This document shows positions 56,001-64,000 of a stretch of DNA of 64,000 bases, one piece after another. Source of the stretch: Paracyclopina nana (Eukaryota > Arthropoda > Copepoda > Cyclopoida > Cyclopettidae); assembly GCA_019096065.1 (NCBI GenBank), contig JAGUCH010000001.1, positions 930,001 through 994,000 on the forward strand, read 5' to 3'. How positions within the stretch are numbered: the stretch's first letter is position 1; every line of letters starts with the position of its first letter. A model generated the notes under the pieces. That model did no database searches, was not told the DNA's origin, and saw only the letters and a list, made by a program, of their open reading frames with translations. The position numbers were made by a program, and so were the translations under genes.

Positions 56001-57834
56001 GATTCCAGGTATAGCTAGGCACATAAGGACCTAAAATATACATATAAATATGCTGTCTTAAGTTGTATATCTAGCTATGTTTCACCAGAGCTTAAATCAT
56101 GGACATCAGCAAAGATTTGCACACTTTTGATGTTGTCCCTCTTGCCAAGGAAAAAATGCAAATCCACACCCCTGATGAACCTCTCTTCTTTCAAATCTAT
56201 GTAAACGAATTTCTTCCCACTTTGACTTGGGTCAGTGGCAAAATCCTTTAAGGGACTTGGTGTGATTGGATCCACGAAATCATGGTCAAAAATGTTGGCC
56301 ACAGTATGGTCAGGTTTGACTTCTGAGCTTGCATAAACCTTGAACTCACTAGGATTTATCCTCAATTCTGAAATTTTCCATAGATTTAGAATTTTCATTA
56401 TAATATTTTGGAATTATCATGAAAAATCACCATTGTTGATCATTCTCCTCTTGGACATGTCTGGTGGGGCATTTGGTGGAGCAGGGCAGTATTTGGCTAT
56501 GTAATTACAAAATTGAGAAGAAATCACCATTTTTTAAAAGCAAAAATTGATTACTTATCACACAGGGCTCAATGGGAACATCATAAGTTCCATTCTCAGA
56601 ATCCATGCAAGTTCTGACATAAGTTGTTTGGGTGAAATCCTCTGATAACCTAGCATCACCTACACATTTGTAAGGTACTTTTGCCCCGAATGGAATCCTC
56701 TTTTTTGGGTGATAAAATCCCCTAACTAAGTCAGAGTAAGAAGGCTCTTCAGGAAACTCACAAAATTGCCCTAAGGAAAAAAACATAATGAAGTAGAGAC
56801 TGAGTGAAGATTTAAGGAATGTATCTTACTTATGCAAGTGTAATTGGATACTTCCTCTTGGCTCTTATCAAATGTAGTGTCCCATTGACAGTTAGTGGTG
56901 GTCCAATCTCCAATTTTTGCAGTATTGTAGAATATTTGGAACTTATCAGAGAAGCAGTAAAAGCCAATAGTTGATTGATCTCCACCTGCCAATTGTTGGT
57001 AGGTAGCACTGGCATCAAAATTTGACAACACTCCTGATTCAGGATTAGGAGTTGGATGATTTGGGCAAAATTTTGCTGCCACACAAGGATCATCCTTCAT
57101 TTCTTGCGAAATTTCATAGGTATTTCCTTCCAAGCAATTGACCCAAGCATATCTTAATGTCCTGTTTGATGTGCGACGTTTATCAGATTGACATTCATAA
57201 ACTGGTTTAGTGGCTCCAATGTAGCCAAAAGGCCTGTGTTCCATGTACCCATAAGCTGATGCATCATCCATAGGTCCAAAGCAATAAGTCCCTTATAATG
57301 AAAAATTAAGTATTTTTAAAAACATTTTTAAAGAGTAAGTGAGACTATTACAAACACAAGTTGGTAGCTCAGACCAGGAGCCATTAGAAAGGCAAGATAC
57401 TCTTGTGACATTTAAAGTCTTGTTATTTGGATCAGTGTGACCTTGATTACAAGTATACCTAAAAGTTACAAAAATAAAATTAATGTTAGCAGCTGAAAAA
57501 GGAGAGAAACCCAGAACACCAAGACTCAAATCCTTAGCTAAAAATTGAGTGTGTCTTGCAATCGCAAAATAGCAAGACACACTAAAGTCTATTTTTTTAG
57601 TGTTCAGGTCTGTTTTGGCAAAAGTAACTAAGGTAACCAAAGAAAAAGAATGAATCCCTGCTAAAAAATTTAAGAGTATCAAGTGATTAAAAAATTCCTG
57701 CCAAACAAAAAAAGGGGCCCAACTTTCTAATTGCTTTTGGCTCATGACCAACTTTGCATAGAAGAAACTGTGGTTTTTTTTGAATCACCCTCCTTCAAGG
57801 TTTGATGGATCATTTGCAATACAAGTAATTAGTA
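46919..57834 (-). CDS. Secreted or anchored CCP/discoidin/fibrinogen/galectin-like mosaic protein, at least 28 exons (5' incomplete)
   Basis: Large extracellular multidomain protein; role inferred as pattern recognition or adhesion. Exons from 5' to 3': 57789-57834, 57352-57458, 56830-57291, 56555-56770, 56431-56496, 56086-56367, 55842-56030, 55075-55244, 54924-55018, 54707-54869, 54550-54653, 54324-54493, 54182-54263, 53994-54124, 53748-53836, 53564-53690, 53215-53504, 52764-53145, 52084-52293, 51070-51729, 50022-50243, 49730-49959, 49437-49671, 48505-48714, 48141-48445, 47826-48036, 47605-47763, 47510-47551, and possibly 46919-47052. All use GT-AG. Exon lengths fit one frame; the 54324 edge is uncertain by one base, since only that value keeps phase. 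About 1,930 residues are visible. Boundaries between domains are mostly phase 1, typical of shuffled extracellular exons. No signal peptide exon is visible. Order: CCPs, discoidin-like, fibrinogen-related, CCPs with two unknown segments, galectin-like, Cys-rich module, Thr/Pro stalk, possible membrane anchor. Confidence 0.8.
47510..47763 (-). other. Terminal Cys-rich module and Thr/Pro stalk, exons 27-28
   Basis: Exon 27 codes for FYGCPDQWVF and ITCKDNGQFELPESWPMCID, like the second half of a CCP. Exon 28 (42 nt) codes for a run of five threonines then PCPPSGCT, like a short O-glycosylated stalk. Confidence 0.65.
47826..48445 (-). other. Galectin-like segment, exons 25-26
   Basis: About 170 residues. 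The second half (GDPFIVFVSFDPKKVQF, then FADKFSIPAPYVEMS, KVEVSGDMTV) follows the strand order of the end of a galectin carbohydrate-recognition domain. The canonical H-N-R and W-E-R sugar-binding residues are not evident, so binding may be lost or the similarity may be structural only. An alternative is a laminin-G or farnesoic-acid-methyltransferase-type sandwich. Confidence 0.4.
48505..50243 (-). other. Four CCP modules, exons 21-24
   Basis: Modules: ACIDPPIPP to WKYCLNP (exon 21); YCDDPTKPH with YTCGTARQF and CEWNQTWSP (exon 22); QCIDPPVPN to WLNCVE (exon 23); QCEEPPEKP with YECGPYAKF and CLWNKTWTK (exon 24). They alternate between a WxxC-ending type and a C-x-W type. Many N-x-S/T sites are present. 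Confidence 0.85.
48740..49436. repeat. Tandem duplication inside an intron, period about 381 bp
   Basis: Two diverged copies (ttgatgtttg at 48801 and 49182 mark the period), plus a smaller duplication of gaaatgctcaatcgagctttc near 49061 and 49110. They fill most of the 722-bp intron between exons 23 and 24. Confidence 0.8.
50390..50955. repeat. 21-bp GC-rich minisatellite in an intron
   Basis: About 27 copies of caagttgcgcgcaccgctact, degenerate on the left and near-perfect from 50780 on. It lies in the 826-bp intron between exons 20 and 21. Being a multiple of three, it leaves several frames open on both strands. Confidence 0.92.
51070..52293 (-). other. CCP plus unknown segment plus C-x-W CCP, exons 19-20
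   Basis: Exon 19 is a full CCP (THCLEAQFAPN to WGQCVE). Exon 20 (660 nt) starts KYCPIPPNPP and runs through about 130 residues rich in Ser, Val and Thr (VQYTWSVSP, LVLLLVFSQAL, FDASVKATLSS). It ends with YKCPLAREF and CPWEQAWQPND. Layout and ends match exons 17-18. Confidence 0.65.
52340..52754. mobile_element. MITE with internally amplified 82-bp repeats
   Basis: Terminal inverted repeats ggctcagtctttcgcac and gcgaaagacaagcc match the element at 59814-59985. Inside, an 82-89-bp block starting ccacattcagaggc recurs at 52418, 52500, 52582 and 52671. The right end lies 9 bp from the exon edge at 52764. No clear target duplication. Confidence 0.75.
52764..53504 (-). other. Unknown segment plus C-x-W type CCP, exons 17-18
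   Basis: Begins like a CCP (KICPTLPPPP). About 120 residues with alternating hydrophobic pattern (ISPTKTMNDLALNFTLSHP, VRFSYPADQNFCIVDVSC) follow, which I cannot assign. It closes with YKCGKARAFY and CQWTGNWSPTD. Exon 20 has the same layout, so this is a repeated composite module. Confidence 0.6.
53564..54263 (-). other. Linker and CCP modules, exons 13-16
   Basis: Exon 13 codes for a charged linker (QELPDQAAMLEIYK). Exon 14 holds a Cys-poor CCP-like stretch (YRCEHPGQ to GASC with VNYTCEW). Exons 15 and 16 make one CCP (THCTDPPMPP to DWPQCVP) split by a phase-0 intron. The 157-bp intron between exons 14 and 15 carries a fragment of the dispersed repeat (about 53868-53940). Confidence 0.65.
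53868..53940. repeat. Fragment of the dispersed tRNA-derived repeat
   Basis: Shares agccgagcgtgcgag and ctgtaattt with the copies at 28690 and 33900. Confidence 0.4.
54324..55244 (-). other. Fibrinogen-related domain (FReD), exons 8-12
   Basis: About 233 residues in five exons. It begins DCSELERLG with PGFYYIDPTG and VYCDQGWTHILRRD, continues with GEAEFFSGLNALN, LRIRMWTFE, FKIGSSEENYKFSTSGF and DALAYNQDFKFS, and ends with GIFFMGLRGYP and MAIRPADYES. The calcium loop (SNDNDDR) and the C-terminal cysteine pair region (NNCGEE, GTCC) are present. The Cys-His acetyl-group-binding motif seen in ficolin-like lectins is not conserved (GTCCAFN). FReDs occur in ficolins, tachylectin-5 and arthropod FREPs. 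Introns within the domain are 53-56 bp. Confidence 0.88.
55374..55590. repeat. AT-rich minisatellite of about 20-23 bp in an intron
   Basis: About nine copies around gatattttggcaaaatctaga, grading into ttggcataaaattgaa. Located in the 597-bp intron between exons 7 and 8. Confidence 0.88.
55842..56496 (-). other. Linker plus discoidin (F5/8 type C)-like domain, exons 5-7
   Basis: Exon 5 codes for a short Pro-rich linker (KYCPAPPNAPPDM). Exons 6 and 7 code for about 155 residues with the pattern of F5/8C or fucolectin domains: ASSEVKPDHTVANIFD, then KKFVYIDLKEERFIRGVDL, a conserved R-D-N loop, and a closing strand FQLRILEAVVHF. Such domains bind sugars or membrane lipids. Assignment is by pattern only. 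Confidence 0.55.
56555..57834 (-). other. CCP modules, exons 1-4
   Basis: Exons 1 and 2 together make one Sushi module (from TCIANDPSN to LPTCV, with Cys-Gly-Tyr-Thr-Cys spacing typical of the fold). Exon 3 encodes two modules: YCFGPMDD to DDPCV, then KFCPNHPTP to SNYTC with the C-x-W variant. Exon 4 encodes one (QFCEFPEEP to IEPCV). CCP modules bind proteins or glycans in complement regulators, selectins and arthropod immune proteins. Exon 1 (46 nt) is the least certain because its acceptor (aaaactgcag) has a poor pyrimidine tract, and foreign transposon DNA begins 18 bp upstream. Confidence 0.75.
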
Positions 57835-57844
57835 CTGCAGTTTT

Positions 57845-57852
57845 CATTTTGG
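57845..57852. other. 8-bp target-site duplication (left)
   Basis: CATTTTGG, repeated exactly at 62687-62694 on the other side of the element. Confidence 0.85.
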
Positions 57853-58017
57853 GGCAGTGGCCAGATATCCAGCGCACAGAATCCCCGAAATTGGCTCGCC
57901 CGCTACCAAGCTAGGCAAGTGCAACAAAAAGCTCAGATCGCGCGCCTTGCCCAGCTTATTGAATGCACACAATCACCAAAATCAGCTCACCCAAAAAAGC
58001 TATGCTCCCAACCCCAA

Positions 58018-58915
58018 ATTTCTTGTCCTCATGTGCTCAGGGGGTCAATGATCTGCTAAAATTCTCGCGCGGGGTCAATGACCTGTTTAAATTCTCGCGC
58101 GCCCTCTATTCAGCGCTTTAATGCCGGCCCGCCAGGAAAAAACTTTTTTCTAGCCAAATTACTTGTCCTCATGTGCTCAGGGGGTCAATGAACTGATTTA
58201 ATTCTCCGGCGGGGTCAATGACCTGTTTAAATTCTCGCGCGCCCTCTATTCAGCGCTTTAATGCCGGCCCGCCAGGAAAAATCTTTTTTCTAGCCAAATT
58301 TCTTGTCCTCATGTGCTCAGGGGGTCAATGACCTGTTAAAATTCTCGCGCGGGGTCAATGACCTGTTTAAATTCTCGCGCGCCCTCTATTCAGCGCTATA
58401 ATGCCGGCCCGCCAGGAAAAAACTTTTTTCTAGCCAAATTTCTTGTCCTCATGTGCTCAGGGGGTCAATGACCTGTTTAAATTCTCGCGCGCCCTCTATT
58501 TAGCGCTTTAATGCCGGCCCACCAGGAAAAAACTTTTTTCTTGCCAAATTTCTTGTCCTCATGTGCTCAGGGGGTCAATGACCTGTTTAAATTCTCGCGC
58601 GCCCTCTATTTAGCGCTTTAATGCCGGCCCACCAGGAAAAAACTTTTTTCTTGCCAAATTTCTTGTCCTCATGTGCTCAGGGGGTCAATGACCTGTTTAA
58701 ATTCTCGCACGCCCTCTATTTAGCACTTTAATGCCGGCCCACCAGGAAAAAACTTTTTTCTTGCCAAATTTCTTGTCCTCATGTGCTCAGGGGGTCAATG
58801 ACCTGTTTAAATTCTCGCGCGCCCTCATTTCAGCGCTTTGATGCCGGCCGGCCAGGAAAAATCTTTTTTCTTGCCAAATTTCTTAACCTCATGTGCTCAG
58901 GGGGTCAATGACCTT
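58018..58915. repeat. Foldback left arm tandem array, three 140-bp then four to five 110-bp units
   Basis: The marker tcatgtgctcagggggtcaatg recurs at about 58029, 58169, 58309, 58449, 58559, 58669, 58779 and 58889. The 140-bp units contain an extra copy of a 30-bp block (ggggtcaatgacctgttt). Confidence 0.93.
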
Positions 58916-59796
58916 TATTCAAGTTTCGCTCCCAGTTCAAAAAAGTTGACAAAAAATATGCTAGTTTCAGTTAGTTTTTGCACTGGGAGACTAGTCTGGT
59001 CAAAACTAGGTGAAGCAAAGGCTTAATTTTGGCCTTTGTCAAAAAATGCAATTTTGCTCCAGTAAGTAATACGTTACGCGAGTTTCGCTCCCAGCTCAAA
59101 AAAGTTGCCAAAAAATATGCTAGTTTCAGTTAGTTTTTGCACTGGGAGACTAGTCTGGTAGAACTAGGTGAAGCAAAGGCTTAATTTTGGCCTTTGTCAA
59201 AAAATGCAATTTTGCTCCAGTAAGTAATACGTTACGCGAGTTTCGCTCCCAGCTCAAAAAAGTTGCCAAAAAATATGCTAGTTTCAGTTAGTTTTTGCAC
59301 TGGGAGACTAGTCTGGTAGAACTAGGTGAAGCAAAGGCTTAATTTTGGCCTTTGTCAAAAAATGCAATTTTGCTCCAGTAATTACTCACGTTACGCGAGT
59401 TTCGCTCCCAGCTCAAAAAAGTTGCCAAAAAATATGCTAGTTTCAGTTAGTTTTTGCACTGGGAGACTAGTCTGGTAGAACTAGGTGAAGCAAAGGCTTA
59501 ATTTTGGCCTTTGTCAAAAAATGCAATTTTGCTCCAGTAAGTAATACGTTACGCGAGTTTCGCTCCCAGTTCAAAAAAGTTGCCAAAAAATATGCTAGTT
59601 TCAGTTAGTTTTTGCACTGGGAGACTAGTCTGGTCAAAACTAGGTGAAGCAAAGGCTTAATTTTGGCCTTTGTCAAAAAATGCAATTTTGCTCCAGTAAG
59701 TAATACGTTACGCGAGTTTCGCTCCCAGCTCAAAAAAGTTGCCAAAAAATATGCTAGTTTCAGTTAGTTTTTGCACTGGGAGACTAGTCTGGTCTT
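58916..59796. repeat. Central satellite 1, about 159 bp x 5.5
   Basis: The block gtttcgctcccag recurs at about 58923, 59082, 59239, 59399, 59557 and 59717. The last copy is truncated at ctagtctggt. Confidence 0.93.
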
Positions 59797-61318
59797 GGGC
59801 AACTTGACTCATAGGCTTAGTCTTTCGCAAGTTTTGTAGAGTCACGCGATTTTTAAAAAAAGCTCATAACATAAAACGTATTTAAATAGCAGCTATTTAA
59901 GTACGTTCAGTGGCTATTTAAATACATTTTATGCTATGAGCTATTTAAATAGCGTGACAATACAAAACTTGCGAAAGACTAAGCCATAGTGTTGACTCAT
60001 TTTGAATTGCAATTGCAATTTGAAACTTGCGCATCGTGTTATACTACTCCATAACTGCTAAGAATGTGCGAAATTCTTGACTTGGCCAATTGTGAGTCAA
60101 CAATTCAATGACAGCTGTTTATTTGAGGCAACTTGACTCATAATGTGAGGCAAAGTCAAACTTTTGACTCATTTTGAATTTGCAAATGCGAAAACTTGCG
60201 CATCGCATTATGCTACTCCATAACTGCTAAGAATGCGCAAAATTCTTGACTTGGTCAATTGTGAGTCAACAATTCAATGACAGCTGTTTATTTGAGGCAA
60301 CTTGACTCATAATGTGAGGCAAAGTCAAACTTTTGACTCATTTTGAATTCGCAAATGCAAAAACTTGCACATGGCGTTCTACTACTCCATAAATGCTAAG
60401 AATGCGCGAAATTCTTGACTCGGTCAATTGTGAGTCAACAATTCAATGACAGCTGTTTATTTGAGGCAACTTGACTCATAATGTGAGGCAAAGTCAAACT
60501 TTTGACTCATTTTGAATTTGCAAATGCGAAAACTTGCGCATCGCATTATGCTACTCCATAACTGCTAAGAATGCGCAAAATTCTTGACTTGGTCAATTGT
60601 GAGTCAAAAATTCAATGACAGCTGTTAATTTGAGGCAACTTGACTCATAATGTGAGGCAAAGTCAAACTTTTGCCTCATTTTGAATTCGCAAATGCAAAA
60701 ACTTGCACATCGCGTTCTACTACTCCATAAATGCTAAGAATGCGCGAAATTCTTGACTCGGTCAATTGTGAGTCAACAATTCAATGACAGCTGTTTATTT
60801 GAGGCAACTTGACTCATAATGTGAGGCAAAGTCAAACTTTTGACTCATTTTGAATTTGCAAATGCGAAAACTTGCGCATCGCATTATGCTACTCCATAAC
60901 TGCTAAGAATGCGCAAAATTCTTGACTTGGTCAATTGTGAGTCAAAAATTCAATGACAGCTGTTAATTTGAGGCAACTTGACTCATAATGTGAGGCAAAG
61001 TCAAACTTTTGCCTCATTTTGAATTCGCAAATGCAAAAACTTGCACATCGCGTTATACTACTCCATAAATGCTAAGAATGCGCGAAATTCTTGACTCGGT
61101 CAATTGTGAGTCAACAATTCAATGACAGCTGTTTATTTGAGGCAACTTGACTCATAATGTGAGGCAAAGTCAAACTTTTGTCTCATTTTGAATTCGCAAA
61201 TGCAAAAACTTGCACATCGCGTTATACTACTCCATAAATGCTAAGAATGCGCGAAATTCTTGACTCGGTCAATTGTGAGTCAAAAAGTCAATGACAGCTG
61301 TTAATTTGAAGCAAGAAA
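59797..61318. repeat. Central satellite 2, about 170 bp x 8
   Basis: The block ctactccataa(c/a)tgctaagaatg recurs about every 165-172 bp from 60042 to 61227. Each unit has gactcat motifs and a cagctg site. The first unit is split by a MITE. Confidence 0.93.
59814..59985. mobile_element. Nested 172-bp MITE
   Basis: Inverted repeats of about 30 bp start ggcttagtctttcgcaag at both ends; ATA flanks both sides (59811-59813 and 59986-59988). GGC ends with a 3-bp duplication fit PIF/Harbinger-type MITEs, which is tentative. Same family as 52340-52754. Confidence 0.75.
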
Positions 61319-61375
61319 AATTGAAAAGCTTAGTAGTAAGCAACTGACGCTTCTCAAAACAGATTGGCTGGCATT

Positions 61376-62560
61376 TAATCGCTTTTGTGAGGGCGCATGA
61401 TAATTTTAACAGGTCATTGACCCCCTGAGCACATGAGGACAAGTTTTGTAGCAAGAAAAAAGTTTTTCTGGCAGGCCAGTATATAAGCGCTTAAATGAGG
61501 GCGCGCGAGAATTCAAACAGGTCATTGACCCCCTGAGCACCTGAGGACAAGAAATTTGGCTAGAAAAAAGTTTTTTCCTGGCGGGCCGGCATTAAAGCGC
61601 TGAATAGAAGGCGCGCGAGAATTTAAACAGGTCATTGACCCCGCCGGAGAATTAAATCAGGTCATTGACCCCCTGAGCACATGAGGACAAGAAATTTGGC
61701 TAGAAAAAAGTTTTTTCCTGGCGGGCCGGCATTAAAGCGCTGAATAGAGGGCGCGAGAATTTAAACAGGTCATTGACCCCGCCAGAGAATTTAAACAGGT
61801 CATTGACCCCCTGAGCACATGAGGACAAGTAATTTGGCTAGAAAAAAGTTTTTTCCTGGCAGGCCGGCATTAAAGCGCTGAAATGAGGGCGCGCGAGAAT
61901 TTAAACAGGTCATTGACCCCCTGAGCACATGAGGACAAGTAATTTAGCAAGAAAAAAGTTTTTTCCTGGCGGGCCGGCATTAAAGCGCTTAAATGAGGGC
62001 GCGAGAATTTAAACAGGTCATTGACCCCGCCAGAGAATTTAAACAGGTCATTGACCCCCTGAGCACATGAGGACAAGTAATTTGGCTAGAAAAAAGTTTT
62101 TTCCTGGCAGGCCGGCATTAAAGCGCTGAAATGAGGGCGCGCGAGAATTTAAACAGGTCATTGACCCCCTGAGCACATGAGGACAAGTAATTTAGCAAGA
62201 AAAAAGTTTTTTCCTGGCGGGCCGGCATTAAAGCGATGAAATGAGGGCGCGCGAGAATTTAAACAGGTCATTGACCCCCTGAGCACATGAGGACAAGAAA
62301 TTTGGCTAGAAAAAAGTTTTTTCCTGGCAGGCCGGCATTAAAGCGCTGAAATGAGGGCGCACGAGAATTTAAATAGGTCATTGACCCCCTGAGCACATGA
62401 GGACAAGTAATTTGGCAAGAAAAAAGTTTTTTCCTGGCGGGCCGGCATTAAAGCACTGAAATGAGGGTGCGCGAGAATTTAAACAGGTCATTGACCCCCT
62501 GAGCACATGAGGACAAGTATTTTAGCAAGAAAAAAATTTTTTCCTGACCAGCCGGTATAA
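61376..62560. repeat. Foldback right arm tandem array, about 10 units
   Basis: Reverse complement of the left arm array (marker cattgaccccctgagcacatgagg). Units with the extra 30-bp block lie among shorter ones. Confidence 0.92.
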
Positions 62561-62686
62561 ATGCGCTTAAAAGAGGGTGCGCAAGGATAGGCAGGGCGCG
62601 ATCTGAGTTTTTTGTTGCACTTGCCCAGCTTGGTTGCGGGCGAGCCAATTTCGGGGATTCTGTGCGCTGGATATCTGGCCACTGCC

Positions 62687-62694
62687 CATTTTGG
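62687..62694. other. 8-bp target-site duplication (right)
   Basis: CATTTTGG, identical to 57845-57852. Confidence 0.85.
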
Positions 62695-64000
62695 CTACTC
62701 TTGCTGTCATTAGTTACTGTCATTAGCTCTATAAATCCTAAGTTGCATAAGCTACTCTTTATGTTGCGCAAAAAATCTAATCTTCACTCCTTACTGTTAA
62801 AAATTCTACTGACCTAAGTTAGGTAATTGCTTTTTTCATTATGCTTTCAAACTAAGAAAAGTTCCTGAATTTCTTGATTAATATTTAAACCAGCTATCAA
62901 AAGGCCAAATATTCAGGCCCGAAAAACTTTCAGGCTGGCAATTTTAAAAGTGATTTCTCAAATTTCTTCTGCATCATTTTCCAGGCAAAAGAGTTTCTTT
63001 GAAAAACAAACACTTATGATGATGGGTCGACCGAAGAAAGGAGATTGAATGGCTTCCCGAAAACTACAACAGTCGGAAATTGCCCGCAGAAAAAAGCCAA
63101 GACTCTAAGAAAGCTCAACGAAAAAAAGCAGTTTGATGCGGTTTGCAAAAAAAATATATATAGTTGCACACACAATGAATGCCAATAGGAGATATACACA
63201 CAGAAAAGTTCATAAAATATTGATCAATAGAGCAGCTATGTGCTTTATTGGGCCTCAAGTATAAACAGCTGAGAAGGAGCTTTTTTCATCAATTCTTGTC
63301 AAAAAGTATGCGTGCAAATAAGTTGAAGAATGTACTATTGAAGAATTCTCCTCAGCTAAAGCAAAAAAATAGGCAAATACACTCACTGTAAGAGATGGTG
63401 GGCAAAAACAATGGATTCCAAATCTACTTAGGAAACTGACCCAACAGCAGATAGACAAACACAAAAAGCCTATTGAAACTCAATCTTAATGAGTGCTCAC
63501 TTTTAGAAAGCAACTTTCAGTAAATAATCTGCCTGGATCGCAACTAAAAATCATAACAACCAAAAAGATAACAGGAACCTTAATATAATACACATATGCT
63601 TATTTTTTTAGGTTTTTTTCCATCGCTATAGGAATTTATGCTCTAAAAGTCGTCTCGGATTTTATGCTGAAGCTCCATATTTGTTTGGAATTTTGACCAA
63701 TATTTTGTCCAAATATCAGCCAAATTCCTTTGTAAATTGTAAAATGTTTTGCGGCTCATAGTATAAGTTTAAGCTTAGAAAGGCCGTTCTACTATAGCCC
63801 AATAAAGATGAATGAGAGCCTTGGTTTGGCGGAGCCTTCTTCACCTCTCATTTTCCAGCAACGAAGCGCTAGAAAGCTTCATTCCATCTCTGTCTTCAGC
63901 CATAAGCAGACCACGTCTCATGGGCCCTTTTGTGTATTATTGTTGTAGTAGGTGATAAGACAACCTCAATTATCTGGACTCTAGCCATAAAAAAGAAGCT
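62695..64000. other. Unassigned sequence upstream of the mosaic gene
   Basis: No CCP-coding exon or convincing signal peptide exon on the minus strand. Two short minus-strand frames with hydrophobic starts (63014-63199, 63255-63464) lack splice and domain support. The missing 5' exons presumably lie beyond the right edge. Confidence 0.4.

Larger units (their letters stand above)
57853..62686. mobile_element. Foldback DNA transposon with satellite-bearing arms, 4834 bp
   Basis: Ends are perfect inverted repeats starting GGCAGTGGCCAGATATCC, about 100 bp long before small differences, and flanked by the 8-bp duplication CATTTTGG. Each arm then carries a tandem array of the same 110-140-bp unit in opposite orientation (58018-58915 and 61376-62560). 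The centre consists of two other tandem arrays (58916-59796 and 59797-61318) and a nested MITE (59814-59985). No transposase frame is present, so it is non-autonomous. An 8-bp duplication is typical of hAT and of some P- and Merlin-type elements; the superfamily is not decided. The architecture resembles FB/Galileo foldback elements. Confidence 0.85.

Noticed and set aside
62448-62771. 107-codon frame across the right end of the foldback element
   Set aside because: Runs through the inverted repeat and arm satellite into the flank; the same peptide fragments arise from each arm unit. No transposase motifs.

Overview
The window is nuclear DNA of an animal, most likely an arthropod. The evidence is a large 5S rDNA array whose 5S sequence is close to arthropod 5S rRNA, a short-neuropeptide-F/NPY-type GPCR split by a GT-AG intron, and a many-exon extracellular gene built from Sushi/CCP, discoidin-like and fibrinogen-related domains joined mostly by phase-1 introns. 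A crustacean is plausible, but the sequence alone does not settle the taxon.

Layout. Positions 1 to about 27171 are an uninterrupted head-to-tail array of 58 units of about 472 bp, transcribed leftwards (minus strand). Each unit holds two different 5S rRNA genes of 118 nt, called here A and B (13 differences, about 89 percent identical), separated by spacers of 93 and 143 bp. That makes 116 5S genes, one of them cut by the left window edge. Just right of the array, and in the same orientation, lies a 420-residue sNPF/NPY-family receptor (coding exons 30449-31149 and 27350-27911). About 11 kb of AT-rich non-coding DNA with tRNA-like heads, short tandem repeats and CG-alternating repeats follows. 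A 113-codon single-exon gene with a C-terminal CaaX box (42306-42647) lies between two direct repeats.

From 57834 down to about 47510 (probably 46919), on the minus strand, I could assemble at least 28 exons, with almost every junction checked for reading phase. They encode about 1,930 residues of an extracellular mosaic protein: tandem CCP modules, a discoidin (F5/8C)-like domain, a complete fibrinogen-related domain, two CCP-associated segments I do not recognise, a galectin-like segment, and a possible membrane-anchoring C-terminus. The domain mix suggests a pattern-recognition or adhesion protein. Its 5' end is not visible. A 4.83-kb foldback DNA transposon (57853-62686, perfect 8-bp target duplication) lies 18 bp upstream of the first visible exon (10 bp to the start of the target duplication). 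Most of the enlarged introns of this gene are filled by a MITE, minisatellites or tandem duplications, while the others are 53-69 bp.

The strongest candidates for something new are the alternating two-paralogue 5S array, with compensatory base changes showing that both RNAs were probably kept under selection, and the CCP/discoidin/fibrinogen/galectin-like mosaic gene with the satellite-bearing foldback element next to it.
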